Shown piece after piece: positions 1 to 9,832 of a DNA stretch of 27,644 bases (the stretch's first letter is position 1; every line of letters begins with the position of its first letter). The DNA comes from Paramacrobiotus richtersi. Its lineage: Eukaryota; Tardigrada; Eutardigrada; Parachela; Macrobiotidae. Where the stretch lies: the NCBI GenBank assembly GCA_034698045.1, contig JAQGAU010000469.1, positions 1-27,644 on the forward strand, given 5' to 3'. The notes under the pieces were generated by a model. It worked only from the letters and a program-made list of their open reading frames with translations, was not told the DNA's origin and did no database searches. A program made the position numbers and the translations under genes.

Positions 1-432
1 TTGAATCTCGGAAATTACGGCTGCCGTTATGGGTTCGGCCATAAGTGCTCCAAAATGAATACATGTCATAACACACACGACTTTAGCGACAAACATACGC
101 CGGCGAAAAGCCGGCTGTTGGCAACAGCCTGTTGCCATGCGGGAGCAGTATTTTCGCTGTCCGAATTTCTAGTTGTCGTCAATGTAGATTTAGTCATATA
201 TAGTTTAATGAATACTCCCAAATATAAGACAATCGACAGCACAATGGGAGCGTGGACTCCAACAAATCGTTTGGCGAAACTTGGTGGAATGTCAACTCGA
301 AAGACGCAGTATGCACGCCGCTTATTATTCATGGGGATTATCCATGCACCGGGCCCAGGAATGAAAAACAGTGGCAGATTGCACACAATGGCTACGATCC
401 ACAAAGTGAGTATTTGTCCAGTCTGGACCCTC
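1..432 (-). pseudogene. Same GPCR, second exon (TM4 to TM6), frameshifted and cut by the window edge
   Basis: The exon starts after the acceptor CTGTCCTTAG. Its first G completes the AG left by exon 1 to give Arg, so the phases match. TM4 holds LWIVAIV and a downstream PGPG; an ECL2 cysteine follows (YCVF); TM5 has APIVLSIVLY, with Pro and Tyr eight apart as in P5.50 and Y5.58. The frame then meets TGA at 66-68, before TM6. A good TM6 (RRMFVAKVVCVM, later AEPIT) lies in another frame from about 118 to position 1 and continues off the window. One indel between about 172 and 113, in the third intracellular loop, separates the two. The spot is rich in small palindromes (GGCAACAG-CTGTTGCC, CCGGC-GCCGG), so a slippage mutation or an assembly error is possible. 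TM7 is outside the window. Confidence 0.7.
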
Positions 433-1604
433 CTAAGGACAGTCTCGAGTTAAACAAATTATAATAAGCCAATGCGTGGAAAACGTTTGATCTGCACAAG
501 TAATGAATTTTGGATGTGTTTTTCGCAGAAATAACCAACAAACATCAATGAAATCTACAAAATATGGTGAATATACGGGATATTTTTCATTTGGTACCAG
601 TGGTAATAGTAAAAATGTATGAATGTTAGAAGTAGTTAACACGTAATCTGGATTAGCATAGCCGTCTACGAGGTAGGATTATTCGGATTGACAATCGTGA
701 CCCATATCCTGTGGACGCTATGTTAATTCAAGGTTCGCGTGAACAACTTCCGGGATTCAAAACTTTTTATCATTTGCGCTGGCACCAAAATAAAACACAG
801 CACCATTTTCACCAGATTTTGTAGATTTTATGGGTGTCTGTCGCTTATTTATGCGCGCAAAACACATCCGAAATTACTTATTTGTCAGTGGAAGTCAAAA
901 GAATCAGACATGGAGAAATGTATGAATTTGACACACAGTTCTCTGTATCTCTGGTAAATATACATTTTTGAAATAAATACGTACTGAAACTAACAGTGTG
1001 AAATGCTACGCAAGGAACAGACAAGTATAAATGTCTCTTGCGCACTCCGCTTCAGAAAAAACTGAATATATCTAAGAAATGAATAATATCTATTACAGAA
1101 ACCTGTTTTATACCGATACGTTCAAACGTTTGCATTGGTAATTAAAAAAAAATGTGTTACGGATGTTAAAGGTGATGTCACTACTGAAATTTCGCTATCT
1201 TCTATCAGTCTTTTCCAAAACTTTCAAATTCATTTTCGATTCTGCAAGAAGTTATTTTACAAACTAATATTCAGGTGAAACCCTGCTCCGTATAAAGATC
1301 TTTGGTCAACAAAAACTTGTTTGAGGAGTACTGTTGAAAGCAAAAGAGCTTGAGACGTAGAAATGCTCAAATCTAGAGATAACCGCTCAATCGCGCTCAC
1401 TAAGGAGCCAACAAGCAACTAAGGATACTGCAGTAACAAACTATAGTATCAGCCACAGGAAATACGACAACACATTCCCTTGCTACATAGTCTCGGAAAC
1501 TAGCAGAGTGTCAGTATACATACAGTAACACACTAAACACTTCATGCTATCCTTTCGGATTTTGTACAATACAGTCCGCCGTTCCTTTCAGCACCTTACG
1601 TTAC
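433..1604 (-). other. Intron of the GPCR gene (1172 nt)
   Basis: GTAACG donor and CTGTCCTTAG acceptor with phase 2 on both sides. It contains the inverted repeat at 493-888 and no other supported gene; the short frames inside it are the two arms of that repeat. Confidence 0.65.
493..888. repeat. Imperfect inverted repeat (foldback/MITE-like) inside the GPCR intron
   Basis: The left arm, about 493-607, is the diverged reverse complement of the right arm, about 775-888. Shared blocks include TTTTGTAGATTT, AAAACACATCC and GGYACCAAA. The spacer is about 167 bp. No terminal target duplication was found. Inference: an old foldback or MITE relic carried in the intron. Confidence 0.65.
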
Positions 1605-2029
1605 CTGGAAGTCCACGTACGATTCCGTGCTGTGTCCATTACCATTAGAGCGATAACGCGATTAATGGACAACATTAGCAAGCCCCAGCAGCACTCTTCA
1701 ATTGCAAGAACGTACACGAAAAAGTACATATTGCAGGCCACGCCGCTGACCCAGACGAAGGCTGTCTCGGTTTCTACGAGGTAGTTGACAAGCGCCGGAC
1801 CTGGAAGGTAGACAGCGGTTAGGAAAAGCTCGACGGAGAGCTGGTTGAATACTAATAAACGGGAGCCTTTAAAGGTGTTGGGGCGTTTGTACAGCAATAC
1901 CAAAATGAGGACCGAATTCAGCGTGCCGATAAAGGCGAGGACTGAACAAAAGATTAACTGCTCCCTCACGTATGGGATTATGGTTGGCAAGATCCCGGAG
2001 AAGGTGTTGTTGTATGTTGTGGTATTCAT
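1605..2029 (-). CDS. Rhodopsin-type GPCR, first coding exon (N-terminus to TM3)
   Basis: Seven-transmembrane receptor of the plasma membrane, class A-like; ligand unknown. The chosen ATG at 2029 opens an N-terminus with N-glycosylation sequons (NTT, NNT). TM1 contains GTLN, TM2 contains FNQLSVELF, and TM3 starts at a cysteine exactly 25 residues before the Arg of INRVIAL, which stands where DRY normally does. The frame is open further upstream to 2197, but those residues do not look like a receptor N-terminus. The exon ends TTCCAG followed by GTAACG, a usable donor at 1604, in phase 2. It joins in phase to the exon ending at 432. Seen: motifs, spacing and splice sites. Known: Cys3.25-Arg3.50 spacing of class A receptors. 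Inferred: a divergent orphan or chemosensory receptor. Confidence 0.75.
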
Positions 2030-3202
2030 CGTGATCAAGTCAAGTTCGACTCTTCGACAGCGAAGTTTCAAATATAAAAGGGTACCGTATACAGCGCCTC
2101 CAGGAAATGAGAAATATGCCTGGCGGAGCGTGAACAGTGGAATGTAATAAAGAGTCAGAATTATAGTTGTACAAATATGTAATATTATGTGGTGCACTGA
2201 CTCCTTGACCTGATCTGCAGTGTTGTATTACTAATTAAACATAGATATTAGGCCTTAATTAGTAAGGGTTTTCGCCGCTTATTACGTTGGTAAATGCCAT
2301 AGTGCGCGCGCAATACTACTTGGGAATAACATCACTTGTAGCTCTAATCGCTATGGTCATGATCAGTAATAACCGTAATAAAATATGTGTACGAGTATCA
2401 TAGATTGTAGACCAACCATTTCCCTTTTCTTTGCTTCGGTCTTGCAGTGTCCGCCCGACGCCGCCCACCACTAATTAAAAACGATCTACATTGTTTACAA
2501 GTACTCAAGCAGTTGTTCTCTAATTACCACCCGCAAATACCCATCAAATTTTAAGACAAAGCCGAAACGGCCAACGGCAATAATAGTGGTCAATATAGTG
2601 CCATGCACCATACTCGTGTACAACTGAGAAAAGAGTTCGGTCGCGCATGTTGTATTATTTGTTTACACTTTACAGTGTTGTATTCTGCCTTGGATTTAGG
2701 ATTTAGGATTTAATTATGAAAGATGGTAATCCAAAGAATCCAAACAGAGAAAACCTGTTTCAAAAATCCGTTGTTTTGGTCCGCTCTCAAAAAAAAAACG
2801 GACCTTGCCGGATTAAGCAAAATCTAGTATACCAAACAATACTACGATGTTCATATTATGTTGGCTGGATACTTTCACAGTCAGGAGTAACGGCAAATAT
2901 TGCACAGCAGTGAGTCACTGCTATAGGTAAATTATTTGGAGCAACCCTCAGTTAAGCTTATTTTTCGAACAGAGACCTCACGATCAGATGAAGGGTACTG
3001 CCGCACACTAAACGGATACGTACCCAATGAATCTATCTGCCTCGACAAGTTATTGAACTGGCACGTCAACTGCCCTGCTGCATACGCTAAAGCAGCTGGC
3101 ATTATAAATCCCTCATCTAGACAGCAGGCCTGCACGCTCCGTAACTGCTGAATTTCGTGGCAAGCTGATGTCGGCCGATTTTTTAAGAACTGAAAATAAA
3201 TG
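2030..3202. other. Intergenic stretch upstream of the GPCR start, no gene supported
   Basis: It holds an 11-bp inverted repeat at 2228-2238 and 2255-2265 (TTACTAATTAA and its complement) and a three-copy 7-mer, GGATTTA, at about 2692-2711. Open frames here are short and featureless. No convincing TATA box was seen for the minus-strand GPCR. Confidence 0.5.
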
Positions 3203-3388
3203 AATATAGGGGGTATTACAGATAAATTGCGAAGAGTGCAACTTGTCTGTATTGCTCCAGTCACACGGGTTGGGAGTTCCGTCAAGGCTGGGCATCACGA
3301 GTGCGCAGCAATAACGTAATCTGCAACTCGTGTGACTGGAGCAATACAGACAAGTTGCACCCTGCGCAATGTAATACCCCCTATATTT
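3203..3388. repeat. 186-bp foldback repeat with arms of about 65-70 bp
   Basis: Arms 3203-3272 and 3324-3388 are near-perfect inverted copies. Both carry AGGGGGTATTACA, GTGCAACTTGTCTG and TATTGCTCCAGTCACACG, separated by a 51-nt loop. The left arm has a 6-nt extra stretch. A strong hairpin is expected if transcribed. Inference: small MITE or foldback element. Confidence 0.85.
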
Positions 3389-3728
3389 AATTTTTAATTA
3401 GGGATACATGTTTCGAAATGGAACGTTTGTTTCGCTTCCAGCAACGCAGACATGTAATACCTTTAGGGTCGGTGGTTGTTGCTCCAAGAATCGTGTGTTT
3501 TTGTTCCAGCAACGACCACCGCACGCGTACCACGCCGGTGCAATACCGCTGCCCGGCGTAGTAGACCCGTGCGTGGAAGCAAAGAAAAATCGACCCCTCC
3601 GGCTACTCCACTCTCACCACTACCCAACGATACGAACAATCAGCGTAGCAATGACCATATTGATCGCACTTTTGCAGGTAGGCTGGCTCTGTTGTGTCCT
3701 ATGCAAACGTAAATAATTAGGCAGATCG

Positions 3729-3938
3729 ATGTTTGTTGTAGCGTTGAAAAGTTTAGGCATCGCGGGTGCATTGCTAATGGTGGTGATTGGAGTTCTTCTC
3801 ACTGCCCTGTTGGTGATATATGTGTTCGTCCTGCGCTTGGCAGGCAAAGTCTACCTTTCGATTATCACCCAGGGAAGTCAACGAATGGTGCCACAAAGCG
3901 ATGGTCACCCTCTGTGGAACGCTCCCTCTTCCGTATAA
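3729..3938 (+). CDS. Possible small single-pass membrane protein (69 aa)
   Basis: Not recognised. The frame starts at an ATG and holds one long hydrophobic segment at about residues 8-35 (GIAGALLMVVIG through VIYVFVL), followed by a short polar tail. Just upstream another frame (to 3716) also ends in a hydrophobic stretch closed by CKRK, and CAG/GTAGG at 3677 could be a splice donor, so this may be one exon of a larger membrane protein. No homology is apparent and hydrophobic frames arise by chance. Confidence 0.25.
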   Translation: MFVVALKSLGIAGALLMVVIGVLLTALLVIYVFVLRLAGKVYLSIITQGSQRMVPQSDGHPLWNAPSSV

Positions 3939-3962
3939 ATAACCTTGATGGCCGAGATTCAA

Positions 3963-4547
3963 GCGAAGAAACGGTTGTGCCTCATGTCATCTAGTTGTTA
4001 TCTTAAAAATGTAATACAAATACATATTAGCTGTCTGTCGGATCACATGCCTCCAGAATAGAGGTTTGCGTGGTTTTAAGTTTTAAGGTGCTTATCTGGT
4101 GTATGGTTTTCTTTGCGTATGCTAATTTACATTTGTATTTTGAGTTTGAGTTTATTCATCAGTAGCCAAGCCAACAGGTGGCACTCGAGGGCTAGTGGAT
4201 TAGACACCACACCACTAGACAACACCAGCAAATGCAAACTACAAGCAACACATGGTTACACATCACAGAGTTGACATCAGACTCGCATCACTATCGCACT
4301 AAGGCAAATCGTGGTATCAAAGCAACAAGCCATTTAGACAACAAGCTCTGTTTCGCTGCAGTATTACATCCATTAGGCTGGTGAGTCCGGAGGGTAGGTG
4401 TTGACGTTATCCCGCAAGCAAGCTGATCCACGAAGGAATCCGTTTAAGCCTCAGGCGTCAGGAGAAACGCATCACGACATCTTTGTGCGGCCAGCGCTGA
4501 TGCTGACTTCCACCCGCAGGAGTGAACCCGGAGAGCGATTACATAAT
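3963..4547. other. Gene-free spacer before the foldback transposon
   Basis: Nothing convincing: short frames only. It runs directly into the left end of the element at 4548. Confidence 0.4.
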
Positions 4548-5702
4548 ATAATGGCGCCGACCATAACGGCGCGTAAAATTTGGGCGCGGCCAGAATGGCG
4601 CGGCGACATTTGGGAACCGTGAACAGAACGGCGCGGGTACCAAAACGGCGCCTTTACCAAAAAGGCGCCGATACTAGAATGGCGCGTTTAAAAAAATGGC
4701 GGTGTACCCAAAATGAAGCCGTTTCCGAAATGGCGCCAAGAATAAAATCTGAGAAACTAAAAGATTAACTAAACGAAGAATACAACCAAAGAATAATAGT
4801 TTAACGAAACTAAGAATAACAGCTAATCCGGGATAATGAATCAAGAATAGTAGTTTAATAAACAACATAAACTAACAATAAGAAAAACAGTTAGTAAAAA
4901 AAAAGGGAAAAAAATAAGACAAGAAACTAAGAGAACCAAAGAAATGAGATTATTTACTAAAAATAATGACCATAAATATAATACGAGAATAAACAATCAG
5001 AAAACTAATAAAAAAAATCAAGAACTTTAACCAAGAAAACGATGTAAGGAAATGTAAGCAACGGAAAGCAACGAGTCAGAACCAAGAAATTGAAGAAAAA
5101 AGAACGAGGATGCGTGCAAACCAAGAATTTAGACGAGAGAAACCAAGACAGACTGAGAAGAACCAAGAGAAACCAAGAGAAGCTAAGAGCAAGCAAGAGC
5201 AACCAAGAGAAACAAGAAGAAACCAAGAAGAAACCAAAAAGAAACCAAGAAAAAACCAAGAGAAACTAAGAGAAACCAAGAAGAAACTAAGAGCAACCAA
5301 GAGAAGCAAACAAACTTTGAGAACGAACTAAGAATATTCAAGAAGCGTCAAACAAAGAGTTATAAACCAAGAATTTAAAGTAAGAAAAATGCTTTAACTA
5401 AGAATATGGTTGGCGCGCCACTCTCTGTGTGCCTAAATCTCCCGCTCGAAAATGGTTGACGCAAATGTTTTTGGAAAGCGTTCCATTTTGGTAACAGCGC
5501 CCTGTTGGTAAAGGCGCCATTTTCGTAACGGCTCCATTTAGAGTACGCCGCAATTTTTTTTAGCGCGCCATTTTAGTATCGGCGCCCTTCTTGTAAACGC
5601 GCTCTTTTGGTAGCGGCGCCGTTTTGTTCACGGTTCCCAAATGTCGCCGCGCCATTCTGGACGCTCCCAAATGTTACGCGCCCATATGGTTGGCGCCATT
5701 AT
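4548..5702. mobile_element. Foldback (FB-like) transposon with modular GGCGCC arms
   Basis: Long terminal inverted repeats start with ATAATGGCGCC at 4548 and end with its complement at 5702. Each arm is a run of degenerate 16-17-bp units, roughly AAAATGGCGCCGNTACC: about 12 in the left arm (to about 4740) and more in the right (from about 5460). Units keep the same order in both arms; for example an ATTTGGGAACCGTGAAC unit is fifth from each end. The arms enclose a purine-rich centre with no transposase frame; the long open frames there are low-complexity artefacts. Drosophila FB elements have this architecture, with inverted arms made of tandem short repeats. Inferred non-autonomous. No clear target duplication at the ends. 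Confidence 0.8.
4741..5410. repeat. Purine-rich AACCAAGA-type low-complexity core
   Basis: Between the arms the top strand is nearly all A, G and scattered C, with drifting copies of ACTAAGAATA and, at 5140-5300, AACCAAGAGA. The strong strand asymmetry yields spurious frames in both directions. Confidence 0.8.
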
Positions 5703-5733
5703 GGTGTGCCACGCCGGAGAACAGAGTGGTCAC

Positions 5734-6213
5734 TAGAGTTCTGCAATACAGTAGACTAAAAAAGTCAGTCCTGTCCGATCCAAACCATGTTTTCATTTCC
5801 CAAATCCAGTCCAAACCCAAACGTGACCCACCAAATCCGTCCACTCCAATCCAAAAAAATTTTTTTCTCAACTATTTATTCATCCATTGTAGAATTACAG
5901 GTGTTTTTAACTTAAATTGTTCGCAACTTACTATATGTACTGCTGATCAAGCGTTTTATTATAACTGGGCGAGCGGCCTTTTTTAAGGAGGAAATTCGTT
6001 TCGGTGCCATTAATATTCCTCAGTACATTTGTTAGACTAATAATTATGGAAACTAGAGACCAGTTTCCGCAACCAATCCAGTCCATTTCTGCCAAACTGG
6101 AATCCAAATCCAATCCAAAACCATAACTTTTTTTTCTTAAATCCGTCCAATCCACTCCATATTCTGGTATGGATTGGATTGGACTGGATTTTCCAGTCCA
6201 TTGCAGAACTCTA
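5734..6213. mobile_element. hAT-type MITE (480 bp) with 8-bp target duplication
   Basis: Terminal inverted repeats are TAGAGTTCTGCAAT at 5734 and its complement ending at 6213. Perfect 8-bp direct repeats GTGGTCAC flank them at 5726-5733 and 6214-6221. hAT elements make 8-bp duplications and often start with TAGAG or CAGAG. Subterminal regions hold clusters of ATTGGATTGG-like motifs (as CCAATCC on the left side), plausible transposase-binding repeats. There is no transposase frame, so it would need a transposase in trans. Confidence 0.9.
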
Positions 6214-6221
6214 GTGGTCAC

Positions 6222-7161
6222 CCATCCAAGTCCAAACCGCGCTCGACGTAGCTTATCTTACGGAATCCAAGGATCCATACATTCAACCACACCGAGTGTG
6301 GCTTGTTTAACGTGCCACAGCACCTGAAGTCTTGAATAGTGCCAGTGGCAGGCAAAAATTAAGAATGATAATATACAGTACTATATGAATATTATTTAGG
6401 AACCCAAATGTAATTCAGGCTCTTGAATAGTTAGCAAGTCGAGACATTTGAATGCAGCACATTCCATAAAGGCCATCTCGAATGAGACCGTACGCGAACT
6501 GCGCGCTAAACAGCACATCGCAGCTGTGATCCTGAAAGCGTACAAAAGTTGCGTAAACAAATGTTTTATCGCTTACTCTACAGATAAGAACGGTACCATG
6601 ATGACGTCTTTTTCACTAAACTCGCACAGGTCTCCCAAACAAAATCCCAATGGCCTATCCGAACGCGACTGCAAACATGCAGCTGTTTCGCAATATTTCC
6701 TCCGGTTACCTGTCTCGAGCTAAAACTAGCAGCGTTGCAGCCGTGCCGATCCATCTCCGGTTTTTGATCTTGAGACTTGATTATAAAAATCTACTATAGT
6801 AAAGGATTTCAGTGTAAAAAGCAAGAAACTACATACTTTGCTTTTCTTGCGCCCCGCCGATTTGGCCGATGCGTCGATTGCTTGGATCAGTTGACGGTGC
6901 TGCAAATGAGAGCGCCCCGAAGTTCTCGCTACTGGCTCTAACCTACCAGTTCACACAGCAGCGACTCGAGGGGGAGGGGGGGAGGGTGCGTGATGGCGTG
7001 AAAAAATTCGAAGGTTCTCCACAGCCTTCCGCTCGGCCGAACCTTAAGCCGCCTCTGAGTACACGGGATTGTCATAGATCACCATAACTGTTCTGATGCA
7101 CATCAACGTGAACGGGTTAGTAATATTGCTAGTAATTGAGTAATACTGCAAGCCTATTTAC
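6222..7161. other. Stretch without a supported gene; contains a G-rich tract
   Basis: The open frames at 6448-6723 and 6869-7087 show no domain, signal or splice support. At 6970-6986 the G-runs of 5, 7 and 3 could form a quadruplex if the middle run splits. Confidence 0.4.
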
Positions 7162-7586
7162 CTTGTGGCGCATGATCGCATCACTCTTTTGCAAATACAC
7201 CAACTGGACAGCAAGTAGAGGTACAACAAATCTTGGGACATGGCATATTAAACCGCCAATCAACTCGACGTTAACATCGCTTTGAATCCGAAGTAACCGT
7301 AGTAATTCAACAACTCTAACCACCAAAGTACAACTTTCTAAAACTACTCCAAAAAATATGCCAACAAAAAACTTTTCATGCCGCCTCGGCTTTCCCGAAG
7401 ATGTTTTCTACACTGCAAGTAATGACTCACTGGGGTCCGGGAACGCAACATAACAAAGACTGAGCAAACACGGTCCGCATCCAGAACTGCAGTGGATATG
7501 ACAGCGACGAAGAACCCGAAATACGCCGATACGATAAGATCGCACACCGCCCCCCGCGAAAACGTTGAAGAATCAATGAAAATCGG
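7162..7586 (-). CDS. Divergent GPCR-like protein, two internal exons (TM3 to TM5)
   Basis: Exon 7431-7586 follows a good acceptor (TTCTGGCTTGCAG) and ends before a GTGAGT donor. Exon 7162-7371 ends before GTAAAT. Both are whole-codon exons, and a 59-nt intron with a weak acceptor (ATGAAAAG) joins them in phase 0. The first exon has a cysteine 24 residues before the Arg of LDADRV, close to the class A TM3 pattern. The second has a hydrophobic TM4-like span, then a cysteine (LICHV) and VVPLLAVQLVY, with Pro and Tyr eight apart as in TM5. The TM4 tryptophan is missing. Flanking exons were not found. It could instead be another multi-pass receptor, such as a gustatory-type protein, or a decayed copy. 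Confidence 0.4.
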
Positions 7587-8525
7587 CTGCAAGCCAGAAA
7601 TATGAATAGGGGATATTATGATCGCTTGGTAGCTTCGGAAAAAATTCGAATTATGCAACCACTGATGGAACAATGCGTAATATAAACATTTTTATTTATC
7701 AGCGCTACATATGTCCGGCATAAAACCAAAAGCCCGCTATCATGACACATGTACGTGTACCCGAATGAGAAATTTTCAAAGCAGACAAACAAACGAATGG
7801 TCATTTATTTTTGCTTCTTTTTATTTTTTTAACGTGTCATGTTAAATTGACCAACACACGGCTTTGGATGATCTTACTCAAATATTACAATGGCCACATG
7901 AATTGTATTAGACTTCTCCTGGAGACATGTACCGGTTCAGAAAGTGTGCTAATTTAGAGCTTATTAAACTAACACATGCTCAACCTGGATTTAATTCGTT
8001 AGCCTTTCCGGAACCTGCTGTTTTGTTGGTTAGCCTAAAAAGTCAATGGCAACGGCAAGCCGCTGTTTATCTTAATAGAATACGGGCGCACATCTGCGTG
8101 TCTGCGAAAATTATCTGTGTATCGGCGTATTTGCGTAAACAATGCAAATTACTCACAATCAGACTCAAACTTCGGCGCTAGCGTTCTGGTAAAGGACAAA
8201 TGCGCGCTTTGTGGTACCCTGAGACAGCTCGGGACAGATTTACAAAAACATTCAGTATAATAGAGGAGATTTTTCTCTAGAAAATGAGCTATCACACTAC
8301 GCTGTACGTTGCGTGCCGCCTGAATCATAGTTTTTTTACGGTGTTATGCAGACATCAAAATAATCGGCTACAAAACCATGCTCATGCGGCATCTGTCTGT
8401 ACTAGAGTGCAGCGGCCGGTGTGGGTTCGGTCAAGCCCGGGCTGACCGCTTGCTACCTGCCTCCAGTCTCCTGTGCTAGGAGGGACGAATGGCTTGCTAT
8501 TTTGTGGCATGCCGACAGTGAGCGC
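7587..8525. other. No gene supported
   Basis: Short frames only. Around 8092-8142 the sequence is related to the reverse complement of about 9720-9790 (TCTGCGT, TGCGTATTTGCG-like words), so a diverged repeat family is present. A near-palindrome, GGTCAAGCCCGGGCTGACC, lies near 8428. Confidence 0.4.
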
Positions 8526-8580
8526 ATGGTAAGCCGGACATTAGTGTATGGTTAGCCGATATTAAGCATCGGCTTACCAT
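8526..8580. repeat. Nested small hairpin repeat
   Basis: ATGGTAAGCCG at 8526-8536 is repeated inverted at 8570-8580. A second inner arm, ATGGTTAGCCGAT at 8548-8560, also pairs with 8568-8580 with one mismatch, so the right arm can pair with either left copy. Confidence 0.7.
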
Positions 8581-9384
8581 CGCTATGGTCAGCAGAGAAA
8601 CACAAATGTGAAAGACCAACGGCTCCGTGCAGTCCGCTTGTCCGGTCTCTTTCGACAGAAGGGATCAGACTGGTCGTCTCTCTAGCTGTTGCTCAATAGG
8701 CTCCAGTTCCAAATCTTTGTCCTGATAACGGAACTGAGCCGTTTCATATCTCGACCTACTGACCATGTGCTCTCTGCGCTGGTTATTTCTCCCTTGGCTG
8801 AAGTTTATTCGTGATCGTTGTTTTTCGCGTTTTCTGAACAACGCTTATTTCACACTCAATCATGTTAAACTTTTTAACTTTAAAGTTAGAATTATCAACA
8901 TGCACATGAATATACGAAGCAAGTTCTCCTGCACAACCCGAACGGAGTAGTTTTTCGATATTCCACTTTGTAGTGAAGTTATGAGCGTGAGTTATGAGAG
9001 GTGAGCCACCCGATAAATTTTGCTTTCTTTGAGCACTTTAAATTGCTTTTAAATTTTAAATGGCCGAATTTCGAAAATCGAGTCCGTCTCGGTTGTGTAA
9101 CGAATTTTTCTGTATCAGATGATATAAACCTTACATGTTAATTCCCTTATAATAAAAAGTTTAACGCAAATTTCGGTCGCATGTGCAAAATATTAAAATT
9201 TTAAACTAGAGCAGTTGTTTAGACATTATATGCGCACCAATGTGTAGGCCAATTTTTGCTGTGCATAGTGCGTAGTCGTTTACGATTATAGCATACGCCG
9301 TTCGCCCACAGTGTGCGCTGGAAGTCTAGGTACCCCGTTATACCACAAACCGCGCACTTTTCCTTAAATCTGACTATGCATTAA
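8581..9384. other. No gene supported
   Basis: AT-rich sequence with short frames; nothing recognised. Confidence 0.4.
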
Positions 9385-9672
9385 TGCACTTCATGCACTA
9401 GCGATCGTATTCATTCAAAACCATACTTCATTTTATTTTAAGTGTAATTCATTTTGGTTTCGCTATTCAGAATTTGCGTAAACGTGTATGAGTTGGAAGA
9501 CTAAGGCAAAATTTATGTCGCTTCTCCTTGAATGTATTTTTTCATACGCGTGTTTACGCAAATGATGAATATTCTAAATGAAAACGAATGATATTAAAAA
9601 AAAGGAAGTATTTTCTCGAAAATTAATTCGAACTGAATACAATTGTACGATCGCAAGTGCATGAATGCGTAG
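9385..9672. repeat. Imperfect inverted repeat with arms of about 105-130 bp
   Basis: Left arm about 9385-9491 and right arm about 9540-9672. Shared blocks are TCATGCACTWGCGATCGTA and TTTGCGTAAAC, with ACTTC followed by a T-rich block between them. The loop is about 48 nt. Inference: old foldback or MITE. Confidence 0.65.
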
Positions 9673-9832
9673 CTAGGTTTAGTAAGGGCGCTAACGCCGA
9701 AGCGTGAAAGTGTCTAATTTGCGTTCTTCACGCGAATGCATCGATACGCAAATAATCTGCGCAGCCGCAGAGACGCAGACCAAATTGTGAACCTGTCTTC
9801 TAATGAAGCACATTATAGTATAGCGACTAGCG

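Noticed and set aside
433-957. Two intronic frames sharing the peptide RKTHPK
   Set aside because: The resemblance reflects the inverted DNA repeat 493-888 rather than two genes.
2716-3298. Several 60-117-codon frames on both strands
   Set aside because: They overlap each other and the foldback arm, with no motif or splice support.
5005-5331. Open frames on both strands in the foldback core, one resembling a hydrophobic Phe/Leu/Ser-rich protein
   Set aside because: They come from the purine-rich low-complexity repeat; each strand simply lacks stop codons because of base bias.
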